A stretch of DNA of 17,987 nucleotides from JADGOV01 sp040002735 (GTDB taxonomy: Bacteria; Actinomycetota; Actinomycetes; JADGOV01). The stretch spans positions 1-17,987 of the forward strand of contig JBDUDX010000195.1 of the NCBI GenBank assembly GCA_040002735.1, given 5' to 3'. Positions 7,643-14,474 of this stretch are shown piece after piece. The notes below the pieces were generated by a model that saw only the letters and a program-made list of their open reading frames with translations, did no database searches and was not told where the DNA came from. Each line of letters opens with the position of its first letter. The stretch's first letter is position 1. The position numbers and the translations under genes are program-made.

Positions 7643-9778
7643 TCAGCCGACGTTGCGGGTCGGTCGCCCGGCGATTGGTGCGTAGATGGACCAGTTGCCG
7701 CCGGCGAGTTGGCGCCACTTATCGGCTGTCTCCGGCGTGAGCCCGAGCAGGTCGGCCAGGATGGCGGGCGGAACCTCACGGGCTAGCTCGAGCAGCGCGG
7801 TGTTGCGGGCGCGCCGCGGCGGAATCCCCATGTTGGTGAGCCGCCGGTGCAGGCCCTTGTCGCCGATCGGTTGGCCGGCGCGGCGGCCGGGGAACAGCCA
7901 GTCGTCCGCCCGCGGGAAGGAATGCGCGAGCCCGGCGACAGTCGCGTCGTGGACCCGGCCGGCGGCCAGATCGGCAGCCACCTTGTCCAGGGGTGCGGGC
8001 AGCACGACGGCTTCATCGCCGAGCCTGATCGTAGTCTTGGTGCCGGTGACGATGACGTCGCTGCGGCGAAGCACCGTTAGGCGGCGCGTTGGTTGGCTGT
8101 AGAGCAGCACTAGGCAGCCGAGCAGCCGATGTGTACCGGGGAGGTGATTGTCGTGGAGGAAGCGCCTGGCCAGTTGCCAGTGCTGCTCGGCGGGTAGGAA
8201 CGCAGTGGGGCCCCACCGTCGGGTGTCGTTCAGCGTCGCCTGGCCGGTGAGGCGGTTGCGGGCGGCCCAGCGCAGGAACACCGCCACGGTGGGGACGCTG
8301 CCCGGGTGCCCGGCCGACCACCGGTCCAGGACGGCTTGCGTCAGGTGGTGCAGGTCTGTGTCGTGCTCGCGTAGCCAGCGCAGGAAGCGCCAGGTGATCC
8401 GCAGGGTGTTGGTGGCGGCATGGCAGACGCCGACGGTCTCGGCGCCGGCTGCGGTGCGGCGGCGGAGTCTCGGCAGCACGCAGAACCTGGCGTACCGGCG
8501 CAGCACCTTGGCGTCATCGGGGTGCGCGCTGTCCAGCAGCGCGGTCAGGGTGCGCTCCAGCCGAGAGGCGTGCTCATCCCTGTGCGGGAGCGCCCTGCTG
8601 GTGACCAGCAGCTGACGCAGGTGCTCGACGGCGTTGGCGGCGCCCTTCAGTCGCCCGGCCTGCTCGTCCAGCGCCTCGTGGGTGAGCGGCAGCTGCCCGT
8701 GGGCGATCGCGATCAGCAGATCCCGGCTGCGACCGGCGCGCAGCCACGCGATCGCCGTGCGGGGTGACGCGGCGTCGCCCAGGACGGACACGAAGCCGGC
8801 CAGCCGCTGGTCGACGAGCCCGTCCGGGCGGGTCAGCGTCGTCCGGAGCAGCGTCCGCAGCCGGCACCGTTCGCAACGCCGGCTGCCGTCCGCGGTCCGG
8901 ACCAGCGCGAAGATCGTGCCGTCGCAGATGTGGCATCGCTCGGAGCCGGCGCCGCCGCACCTCGGGCATGCTCCGTCGCCGGTGTCGTCTGGCTGGTGCG
9001 GCCGGGGATGTCCGCAGCACGGGCAGAGCCGCTGCGGCAGGCAGTAACAGGAGCTGCAAAGCGCCTCGTCGCCGAGCCGGAGCTGGACAGGCGCGGTCCG
9101 GCCGCAGCGGTCGCACGACGCCACCGCCTTCACTCGAGGTACGCCTGAGCGGCGGGCACGCGTCGGGCGTGGAGTGGCACAGGGGATGCATGGATCGACC
9201 GCGGCGGACGGGACGCAACGGGTGCAGCGGACCGCGCCGTGCTCCCGGCGGCGGCATAGCGTGGACTTCCCGCCGCACTCGGGGCAGCGGGCCCGGCGTG
9301 CCTGGCCGGCGCAGCGTTCGCACAGCGGCTTGCCGGCGCCGGTGCGGCCGCCGCGGGGCGCAACCTGCCGGCACCGCGAGCAGGCCGTCATCGTCATTTG
9401 GCGGACGCAGGCCCGGCAGGCCCCACCGCCGTTGCTACTCAGCCGGCGAACCATTGGAGCGGTGGAGCCGCACCACTCGCAGCCCGGCAGCGCCACCCGG
9501 CGAACGCCACCGGCCACCAGCTCGCGGATGAACGCCTGGGTCACCGCTCGGCTGCGCGTGGTGCCCCAGGTGAGGAACTCCGGGTGCGCGGACAGCTCAG
9601 CCACCAGCACCGCCCGCCGATGGGCTTTGGGCGCCACCCGCGCCATGGCCAGGGCGACGACGTCCGGGTCGGCCTGAGGGTCAACGGCCAGGACCACCCG
9701 GACGATCGACGCCAGCACCAGGTCCCCGTCCGAACCCGGCAGGTGCGGCTGACGCGCGGTCCCGTTCGATGAGGTCAC
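7643..9778 (-). CDS. Zinc-ribbon protein with recombinase-like C-terminus, 711 aa
   Basis: Third gene of the recombinase operon; its GTG start overlaps the HTH stop by 4 nt (GTGA). The N-terminal half carries 13 CxxC pairs between C100 and C305 (starting at 100, 121, 133, 153, 165, 185, 197, 222, 241, 252, 271, 282 and 302), enough for about six zinc ribbons that would bind nucleic acid or partner proteins. Residues about 400-515 resemble the helical core-binding domain of tyrosine recombinases (TNTLRITWRFLRWLREHDTD). Residues about 525-700 resemble a catalytic domain: QPTRRLTVLRRSDV in place of arm I, then RRARNTALLELA and ILADLLGLTPETA...WSIYA in place of HxLRH and LLGH...Y. Tyr699 and Arg658 are candidate catalytic residues, but the HxxR histidine and the LLGH histidine are missing. 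I recall such proteins beside integrase and XRE genes in actinobacteria. The role is probably accessory recombinase or DNA-binding subunit; TnpB of Tn554 is the nearest analogy by size and neighbours. Confidence 0.75.
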   Translation of the reverse strand: MTSSNGTARQPHLPGSDGDLVLASIVRVVLAVDPQADPDVVALAMARVAPKAHRRAVLVAELSAHPEFLTWGTTRSRAVTQAFIRELVAGGVRRVALPGCEWCGSTAPMVRRLSSNGGGACRACVRQMTMTACSRCRQVAPRGGRTGAGKPLCERCAGQARRARCPECGGKSTLCRRREHGAVRCTRCVPSAAVDPCIPCATPRPTRARRSGVPRVKAVASCDRCGRTAPVQLRLGDEALCSSCYCLPQRLCPCCGHPRPHQPDDTGDGACPRCGGAGSERCHICDGTIFALVRTADGSRRCERCRLRTLLRTTLTRPDGLVDQRLAGFVSVLGDAASPRTAIAWLRAGRSRDLLIAIAHGQLPLTHEALDEQAGRLKGAANAVEHLRQLLVTSRALPHRDEHASRLERTLTALLDSAHPDDAKVLRRYARFCVLPRLRRRTAAGAETVGVCHAATNTLRITWRFLRWLREHDTDLHHLTQAVLDRWSAGHPGSVPTVAVFLRWAARNRLTGQATLNDTRRWGPTAFLPAEQHWQLARRFLHDNHLPGTHRLLGCLVLLYSQPTRRLTVLRRSDVIVTGTKTTIRLGDEAVVLPAPLDKVAADLAAGRVHDATVAGLAHSFPRADDWLFPGRRAGQPIGDKGLHRRLTNMGIPPRRARNTALLELAREVPPAILADLLGLTPETADKWRQLAGGNWSIYAPIAGRPTRNVG

Positions 9779-10116
9779 TGCTCGGTGAGCCGGACCCGGG
9801 TTGGCCGGGCTGACCGGTCCGTCACGGCCGGACCGTCCTCGCCGGTGCCGCCGGCGGCCCGGACCTTGCCCTGCCGCTGGCTGATTGTGACCTCGATCAG
9901 ATCATTGGGGCTGCACCCGAGCGCGTCGCAGATCGCGGCGAGGACCTTGACGTTCAGCCGCTCCGGCGGCTGGGTGACCAGCCGGTAGACCTGGGTCGCC
10001 GACAGCGTCACCCCGCGCTCGGCGAGCAGCGGCATCAGATCGGTGGTAGCGAACATGCCGTGCGCGGCCATCAGCTGCCGCAGCTTCCAGTCGATCCCGA
10101 CCTGCCGCACCCGCAT
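9775..10116 (-). CDS. XRE/Cro-type helix-turn-helix protein
   Basis: 113 aa. Residues about 8-75 form a Cro/C1-type HTH: KLRQLMAAHGMFATTDLMPLL, then the recognition segment LSATQVYRLVTQPPERLNVKVL, then AAICDALGCSPNDLIEV, the usual XRE ending. Residues 80-113 are a charged disordered tail. The ATG is 3 nt past the integrase stop; an AAGGGG inside the integrase 3' end serves as ribosome site. Its end overlaps the zinc-ribbon gene start by 4 nt, so the three proteins are translationally coupled. It is a plausible autorepressor of the operon or a directionality factor, and the GCACCT boxes upstream of the integrase are its most likely targets (inference). Confidence 0.85.
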   Translation of the reverse strand: MRVRQVGIDWKLRQLMAAHGMFATTDLMPLLAERGVTLSATQVYRLVTQPPERLNVKVLAAICDALGCSPNDLIEVTISQRQGKVRAAGGTGEDGPAVTDRSARPTRVRLTEQ

Positions 10117-10119
10117 CGC

Positions 10120-11232
10120 TCACCCCTTCCCGTTGCTCTGGCCGGCGGCGAGCCGGTCCAGCGCGGAGCGCAGCGCCTGGTTCTTGAAGTCGCCGCTGAC
10201 GCCGGTGTAGAGCGCGGTCGTCGCGCCCCAGGCGTGGCCGACTTGCTGCTGGACGAACAGCGGGTCGTAACCGTCCTCGACCAAGTGAGTCACGTAGGAG
10301 TGCCGCAGGCAGTGCGGATGCAACTCCGTCGGCAGGCCGACCTGGTCCCGGTACTCGGCGAACCGCCGGCTGACGTGATCCAGCCCGATCCGCCCGCCCC
10401 GCTCCGTCGGCCACATCACCGACCCCGACGCAGGCCCGTACTGAGCCCGGACCTGACGCACGTACTCCTCGATCACCTGCGGAACCCACGGCATCACCGT
10501 CAGCACCGTCCGGCGGCGCGGCGGGCTGCCCTTACTCGTCTTGCCCCAGCGGACGGCAACCAGCCCGTACTTGCCGAACTCCGGCGCCTTCGGGTTCGAA
10601 CCGAAGTCGACCAGGTCCAGCATTGCCGCCTCCCGGCGACGCAACCCGAACGCGTAGATCACCTTGAACAGGGTGGCGTCGCGCCACGCCGCCAGCCACC
10701 CCTTGCGACCCTGCCGGGCCCGCACCGCGACCTGCTCGTCGGCGAAGTCCATAAACGCCTCGATCTCGGCGCGGGTCAGCGGCCGGACCTGTGGGCGGGC
10801 CTCCACCTCCAGGACATGAGAGACGGTGTTCCACTCGTGGCAGACCTGAACCGGGTGCGACCCGAAGCGCTCCCAGCACAGCTCCCCCCACTCATAACGC
10901 GGATCCACCAAGTAGTCGCAAAACTGCCGGACACGGCCCTGATACGCCCGCAACGTCGACGAGGTGATGCCGCGGCCGCGTAGCTCCACCGACCAGTCTT
11001 CGACATCGGCGGGCCGCCACTGCCACGGGTACTCACCGACGAAGTCACTGAACTGACGCACCGCCGACAGCCGAGCTTCGACCGTCACCGGGCTCAAAGC
11101 TCGCGCGGCCATCTGCGCCCGCCAGCCCGCCAGCATCGCCTGCGCCACTGTCTCCTCGGGATGCAGATGCACCACCGACGCCGGCACCAACTCCGCCGCG
11201 CGCACCCCGCCGCGGACCGGGCTGTTGGCCAT
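10120..11232 (-). CDS. Tyrosine recombinase/integrase
   Basis: 370-aa site-specific recombinase with a full catalytic set. Residues about 28-110 form the SAM-like core-binding domain (SPVTVEARLSAVRQFSDFVG). The catalytic domain spans about 150-345 and shows Arg198 in YAFGLRRREA, Lys231 or Lys234 in WGKTSKGS, H307-C-L-R310 in HPHCLRHSYVTHL, His333 in VGHAWGA and the nucleophile Tyr342 in TTALYTGVS. All expected residues are present, so it should cleave and rejoin DNA. The ATG start has GGAG 4 nt upstream (minus strand, 11237-11240). It is first of three coupled genes, followed by the XRE protein and the zinc-ribbon recombinase-like protein. There is no tRNA next to it, so it is not obviously a tRNA-targeting phage integrase. 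The gene set suggests a transposon- or plasmid-type recombination module. Confidence 0.92.
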   Translation of the reverse strand: MANSPVRGGVRAAELVPASVVHLHPEETVAQAMLAGWRAQMAARALSPVTVEARLSAVRQFSDFVGEYPWQWRPADVEDWSVELRGRGITSSTLRAYQGRVRQFCDYLVDPRYEWGELCWERFGSHPVQVCHEWNTVSHVLEVEARPQVRPLTRAEIEAFMDFADEQVAVRARQGRKGWLAAWRDATLFKVIYAFGLRRREAAMLDLVDFGSNPKAPEFGKYGLVAVRWGKTSKGSPPRRRTVLTVMPWVPQVIEEYVRQVRAQYGPASGSVMWPTERGGRIGLDHVSRRFAEYRDQVGLPTELHPHCLRHSYVTHLVEDGYDPLFVQQQVGHAWGATTALYTGVSGDFKNQALRSALDRLAAGQSNGKG

Positions 11233-11270
11233 CCAGCTCCCTCGTCAGCGGGCGTTTAGCAGACGGTCAT

Positions 11271-11300
11271 ACCTTGCACCTAATGCACGATCGCTGTCAA
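11271..11300 (-). promoter_or_regulatory. Promoter of the recombinase operon (TTGACA, 18 nt, CAAGGT)
   Basis: On the minus strand a perfect -35 TTGACA (11295-11300) is followed after 18 nt by CAAGGT (11271-11276), which keeps the A2 and T6 of the -10 consensus. Predicted transcription starts about 30 nt before the integrase ATG at 11232. One GCACCT box (11274-11281) overlaps the -10, a position suited to repression. Confidence 0.5.
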
Positions 11301-11418
11301 AGCGCCAGGTCAGAGCATGCGAACATCGACCATCCCGAATGACAGGTGCTACGAGTGCGCTGCCTGGCGCACCTGCATAAAGCGCACTCTCTGAAGTGTC
11401 CCAATGCCTATCAGGTGC
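11274..11418. repeat. Cluster of four GCACCT/AGGTGC boxes
   Basis: Boxes are TTGCACCT (11274-11281), CAGGTGC (11343-11349), GCACCTG (11369-11375) and CAGGTGC followed by AA (11412-11420). The second and third form a 7-bp inverted repeat around 19 nt. The first and last form an 8-bp inverted pair, TTGCACCT and AGGTGCAA. A separate hairpin GTGCGC-N6-GCGCAC lies at 11355-11372. They could be operators for the XRE protein or arm/core sites for the recombinase. Confidence 0.55.
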
Positions 11419-11771
11419 AATATGGCGGGGTTCTGGGGTCATCCCACCGGCCACCGTTCCAGCATGGCAGCTATCGAACGTCTGTTTGAAACCCGTAGGT
11501 GGCGGCGTATGGAGCGACTCGGGTTCGGTTCATGGGGTCGGGCCTGCGGCCCGAGGCTTCGCCCCGTTGGCCGGGTCGGGTGGCCGGGGATCGCCCAGCC
11601 TGATGGGTGGGGGACCCCGACCAGTCAAGACACCGCACGGCTGGGGGCGTCAACAAGGGTTGTCAGGACGGTGTCGGCGGCGGTCCTGCATCGAGACTGA
11701 CCGGAAGAAGGCGGGGCGGTCGACGCTTGGGCTGCGCGCCCTGTCGATGAGCCGATCGATGACTGTGCCTA

Positions 11772-11789
11772 GACCTGGTCTCAGAACTC
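11772..11789. repeat. 18-bp direct repeat, copy 1
   Basis: GACCTGGTCTCAGAACTC overlaps the DinB-gene stop codon by 2 nt. It matches the copy at 12349-12366 at 17 of 18 positions in the same orientation, so the pair brackets the DinB gene. It contains the short palindrome GACC-T-GGTC. Confidence 0.7.
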
Positions 11790-12267
11790 AGTCAGCGAGT
11801 ATCTGTTCGCGCAGGATGTCGGCGTGACCGCAGTGGTGGGCCAGTTCGCGCAGAACCTGCAAGTACACCCAGTGCAATGTGCGGGGCCCGGCGCGATGGC
11901 CCGTCACGACAGCGTCCAGCGACAGGTCGGCCACGGCCGACCGGGCCGTCGCGCAGACCTGCCTGTGGGCCGCCTTAACGCTGGTAACGGTGTCGCCGTC
12001 AGCGAGTTGGAAGGACTCCTCTGGACTGTGCACCAGGCCGAGTTCCAGACGGGGTGTACCGCCGATGCACTCCTCGAACCACACTCGCTGCATCCATGTG
12101 ACGTGCTTGAGTAGCCCGAGCAGCGTCGTCGCTGACGGCACGAGCCGGCTGCGGGCTTGCTCGTCGGTGAGGCCATCGAGTGTGCTCTCGAGAGCGCTGC
12201 GGTACTCCTCGACAAACGCCTCGAGCTGGATGCGGTCGTCGTCCAGCAGCACGTCGAACCAGCCCAT
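11788..12267 (-). CDS. DinB/DUF664 (mini-circle type) protein
   Basis: 159 aa, four-helix-bundle metal-binding protein of the DinB/YfiT superfamily. Members include thiol-dependent transferases acting with mycothiol or bacillithiol, but the role of the DUF664 branch is unknown. The metal triad is visible: His55 in LLKHVTWMQRVWFEE, and His144 and His148 in LRELAHHCGHADILREQ. The family length is about 160-170 aa, as here. An upstream in-frame start at 12291 would add 8 residues, but the ATG at 12267 has GGGAGG with ideal 5-nt spacing and is chosen. This family is often annotated 'mini-circle protein' after an ORF on the Streptomyces coelicolor mini-circle. Two 18-bp direct repeats flank the gene. 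Confidence 0.85.
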   Translation of the reverse strand: MGWFDVLLDDDRIQLEAFVEEYRSALESTLDGLTDEQARSRLVPSATTLLGLLKHVTWMQRVWFEECIGGTPRLELGLVHSPEESFQLADGDTVTSVKAAHRQVCATARSAVADLSLDAVVTGHRAGPRTLHWVYLQVLRELAHHCGHADILREQILAD

Positions 12268-12272
12268 CAAAA

Positions 12273-12278
12273 CCTCCC
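12273..12278 (-). promoter_or_regulatory. Ribosome binding site deciding the DinB start
   Basis: GGGAGG on the minus strand is separated from the ATG at 12267 by TTTTG (5 nt). The longer alternative start at 12291 has no comparable site. Confidence 0.6.
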
Positions 12279-12348
12279 GTGACAGCGCCAACCGCAGGCC
12301 CCAATGGCACGTGCGTGCGGCGTTGCAGAGCGACGTCAGCGATCGTAG

Positions 12349-12366
12349 GACCTGGTCTCAGGACTC
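12349..12366. repeat. 18-bp direct repeat, copy 2
   Basis: GACCTGGTCTCAGGACTC lies about 80 bp upstream of the DinB start and 37 bp beyond the stop of the next minus-strand gene. One mismatch to copy 1. Distance between copies is 577 bp. Confidence 0.7.
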
Positions 12367-12402
12367 CCGCTGCACGAGTCGGCGCAAGTTGCTGATCTCG
12401 GT

Positions 12403-13260
12403 TCAGTGAGCTGTGGGCTCGGTGAGAATGTTGCGCACGCTCCGTGGTTCACGACCGAGGAGTGCACCTAGCAGGGGGTCGACGCCGGCGAAGAAGCCCT
12501 CGTTTGCGGCCTGGTACATGCCCAGGGTGAAGCGGGCCACGAGCTCCGGCTGCCCGGCGGCGATGCGGGTGGCGACCCACTCCTCGGGGTCCACCACCAC
12601 GCACCGGATCTGCCGCCCCGTCAGCTCCGACACGGTCGCGGCGATCTCCTCGAACGTCGGCGCCGTGCTCGCCGTGAGCGTGACGGGGCCGTCGTAGGCA
12701 CCGTCGGAGGCCAGGACGGCGGCGGCAGCCTGGGCGGCGTCTTCGCGGGCTGTCCACGACACCGGCCCGTCGGCCGGCACGGTGATGCGACCCGTCTCAC
12801 GCCATGACCCTGCCAGCCAGGTGAGGCTGTGCGCGTAGAAGCCGTTGCGCAGCGAGGTCCAGGCGATACCAGACTCAGCAAGCAGCTGTTCGGTCGCGGC
12901 GTGATCGCGTCCTGGGGCGAAAGGAGTGTCTAGCGCGGCGCCCTGGTGGCTCGTGTACAGGATGCGACCGACTCCCGCGGCGACGGCGGCCTCAATCGCG
13001 CTGCTGTGCAGGCTGACGGCATCCGCGCTCGGGTCGTTGGAGGACACGAGCAGCAGCTGGTCAGCGCCAGCGAAGGCGGCGGGAAGCGAGGCCGGGTCGG
13101 CGTAGTCACCCCGGCGGACCTGCACCCCCCGCTCGGCGAACCGCTGGGCCTTAGCGACGTCGCGAACGGCGACGGCGACCTCGTCTGCGGGCACCCGCTC
13201 GAGCAGGTGGTCGACGGTCGCTCCGTTGAGCGCACCGGTCGCTCCGGTCACGATGATCAT
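12403..13260 (-). CDS. NmrA-type NAD(P)-binding oxidoreductase (QOR2-like)
   Basis: 285-aa atypical short-chain dehydrogenase of the NmrA/QorB group, known members of which reduce quinones with NADPH or act as redox sensors. The Rossmann motif is MIIVTGATGALNGATV (1-16), followed by AVAVRDVAKAQRFAERGVQVRRGDY, where the Arg after the second strand suggests NADP(H). GADQLLLVSS and VGRILYTSHQGA are the next core strands. TSLRNGFYAHSLTWL and WTAREDAAQAAAAVLAS fit the substrate-side helices. The catalytic Tyr of classical SDRs is absent, as is normal for the group. The start has AGGAAGGAG 4 nt upstream. It is divergent from the TetR gene with 92 bp between them, a classic arrangement for a regulator and its quinone or electrophile-detoxifying target. 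Confidence 0.88.
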   Translation of the reverse strand: MIIVTGATGALNGATVDHLLERVPADEVAVAVRDVAKAQRFAERGVQVRRGDYADPASLPAAFAGADQLLLVSSNDPSADAVSLHSSAIEAAVAAGVGRILYTSHQGAALDTPFAPGRDHAATEQLLAESGIAWTSLRNGFYAHSLTWLAGSWRETGRITVPADGPVSWTAREDAAQAAAAVLASDGAYDGPVTLTASTAPTFEEIAATVSELTGRQIRCVVVDPEEWVATRIAAGQPELVARFTLGMYQAANEGFFAGVDPLLGALLGREPRSVRNILTEPTAH

Positions 13261-13322
13261 GTGACTCCTTCCTGTCGTTGATTTCCACGGAACCAGACTT
13301 AAGGTAGCACTGGAAGCAGCAC

Positions 13323-13344
13323 CGATAGCACACCTGCGTTATCG
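13323..13344. promoter_or_regulatory. Candidate TetR operator
   Basis: CGATAGC (13323-13329) and GTTATCG (13338-13344) form an imperfect inverted repeat (6 of 7 paired) over 22 bp. It overlaps the proposed -10 of the TetR gene, so binding would autorepress. TAGCAC/CAGCAC occurs three times just upstream (13305, 13317, 13326). Confidence 0.4.
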
Positions 13345-13345
13345 T
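13340..13345 (+). promoter_or_regulatory. Leaderless -10 box (TATCGT) of the TetR gene
   Basis: TATCGT is followed by 7 nt (TGAAAAA) and the GTG at 13353. It fits TAnnnT with leaderless spacing, and no Shine-Dalgarno is present. Confidence 0.45.
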
Positions 13346-13352
13346 TGAAAAA

Positions 13353-14084
13353 GTGAGCAGGGCGGCCAGCAATCGCAGCGATACGCGAACAAAGATTGTC
13401 GACGTCGCCGCCCGCCTGCTGCGCGAGCAGGGCCCGGCGGCGGTGACCACGCGCGGGGTAGCCGAGGCGGCTGGTGTGCAGGCTCCGGCGATCTACCGTC
13501 TGTTCGGTGACAAGGACGGCCTGCTGGAGGCCGTTGCTGAGCATGCGATGACCACCTACGTCGACGCCAAGGCCGCGGAGATGCGGGCGGCGTCGGCGGA
13601 CGGCATCGATTCTCTCGACGATCTACGCGCCGGATGGCGGACTCAGATCGATTTCGGCGTCGCGAACCCGAGCATCTTCCGACTCTTGAGCGATCCGGAT
13701 CGGGTGCTGCACTCACCTGCGGCGGAAGCGGGCAGGCGCGTTCTGCAGTCACGAGTGCACAGGGTCGCTGCCAGCGGGCGGCTCCGGGTCAGCGAGCAAC
13801 GCGCCGTCGGCCTTATTCAGGCAGCCGGCATCGGCGCCATCCAGACGCTGCTCTCGACGCCGGCTGGGCAACGCGACGCCGGCCTTGCGGACAGCATCTA
13901 CGAGGCCGTCCTCCGGCAGATCCTCAACGACGCACCCGGACCCGCGGAGAACGCTCCGACGGCCGCGGCAGTCGCCTTCCGCGCGGTCGCACCCCAACTT
14001 GACATTCTGACTCACGCCGAACAGCAGCTCCTGGTCGAATGGCTCGACCGCGTCCTCGACCACCTGTCGCGCGATCGGCATTGA
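13353..14084 (+). CDS. TetR/AcrR-family transcriptional regulator
   Basis: 243-aa dimeric repressor. The N-terminal HTH (about residues 10-60) reads TRTKIVDVAARLLREQGPAA, VTTRGVAEAAGVQAPAIYRLFGDKDGLLEAV, a textbook TetR_N. Residues about 80-230 are the helical ligand-binding and dimer domain with no motif that names a ligand. It is divergent from the NmrA-type oxidoreductase, so it most likely represses that gene and itself from the 92-bp spacer. The ligand may be an electrophile or quinone, which is inference from the neighbour only. The length is slightly above the family's usual 190-220 aa, through an extended C-terminus. Confidence 0.9.
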   Translation: MSRAASNRSDTRTKIVDVAARLLREQGPAAVTTRGVAEAAGVQAPAIYRLFGDKDGLLEAVAEHAMTTYVDAKAAEMRAASADGIDSLDDLRAGWRTQIDFGVANPSIFRLLSDPDRVLHSPAAEAGRRVLQSRVHRVAASGRLRVSEQRAVGLIQAAGIGAIQTLLSTPAGQRDAGLADSIYEAVLRQILNDAPGPAENAPTAAAVAFRAVAPQLDILTHAEQQLLVEWLDRVLDHLSRDRH

Positions 14085-14087
14085 GCG

Positions 14088-14106
14088 CGCAACGGGCCGC
14101 GTTGCG
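14088..14106 (+). terminator. Hairpin after the TetR gene
   Basis: CGCAACG and CGTTGCG form a perfect 7-bp stem around GGCCG, 3 nt past the TetR stop. No T-tract, as is common for actinobacterial terminators. Confidence 0.45.
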
Positions 14107-14230
14107 GGGCCGGTGCGACCCTCGCCGCGACTGCTGGGCCCGCAAGGCTCCGGTTGACGGCCACCCGGCGGCCGGACCGCCGCGGGCGAGCGCGTCGAGC
14201 GCGTCGAGCCGCGCTTGCAGCGAGGACGGG

Positions 14231-14460
14231 TCACGGAACGCCAGGCATCGGCTTCCCGGTACACGCCGCCGTGCCGTGGGCAGTGGTCGAGCTGTCCGAC
14301 GAGCTTGTTCGCCAGGTTCCGCAGCGCTGCTTCGTGCCGTTCGCCGGCGGCTCGCCGCCGGTCGTAGTGCGCACGAGCGGCAGGGCTGACGGCGATGGCG
14401 CTGTTAGGCCCATTGGCGGCAGGTGTCGACCAGGCGGTTGCCGCCGCGGCGCAGCACGAC
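14231..14460 (-). pseudogene. IS110-family transposase remnant
   Basis: The minus strand encodes the C-terminal signature of IS110-type transposases in two frames. From about 14457 it reads LRRGGNRLVDTCRQWA and then hits TAA at 14403-14405. In the next frame it continues as NSAIAVSPAARAHYDRRRAA, then GERHEAALRNLANKLVGQLDHCPRHGGVYREADAW, down to about 14241. Intact relatives have this block uninterrupted, so a small deletion has shifted the frame. The N-terminal RuvC-like DEDD domain is absent and no terminal repeat is visible. The frame beyond residue Trp runs on without a family-like stop. It is clearly dead and is a scar of past IS insertion between the TetR and SDR genes. A 9-bp tandem repeat GAGCGCGTC x2 lies at 14188-14205. 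Confidence 0.7.
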
Positions 14461-14474
14461 AGCTCGGTCCGGGG

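Larger units (their letters stand above)
11233..11787. other. About 555-bp non-coding region upstream of the recombinase operon
   Basis: No convincing gene. The first 190 bp hold the promoter and repeat boxes described separately. At 11535-11575 is a repetitive GC-rich patch with GGGCC-TGC-GGCCC, of a kind seen in plasmid and IS flanks. The minus frame that follows the DinB stop stays open for about 46 codons (VIDRLIDRARSPSVDRPAFF) with no start and no family I know; it may be decayed sequence. Confidence 0.4.

Noticed and set aside
10595..10615. GGGTTCGAACC resembling a tRNA T-loop
   Set aside because: It lies inside the integrase catalytic-domain codons and no acceptor stem or anticodon arm can be drawn around it.
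14188..14208. Tandem GAGCGCGTC repeat as a possible CRISPR or iteron array
   Set aside because: Only two copies of a 9-mer without spacers; more likely replication slippage in decayed IS DNA.
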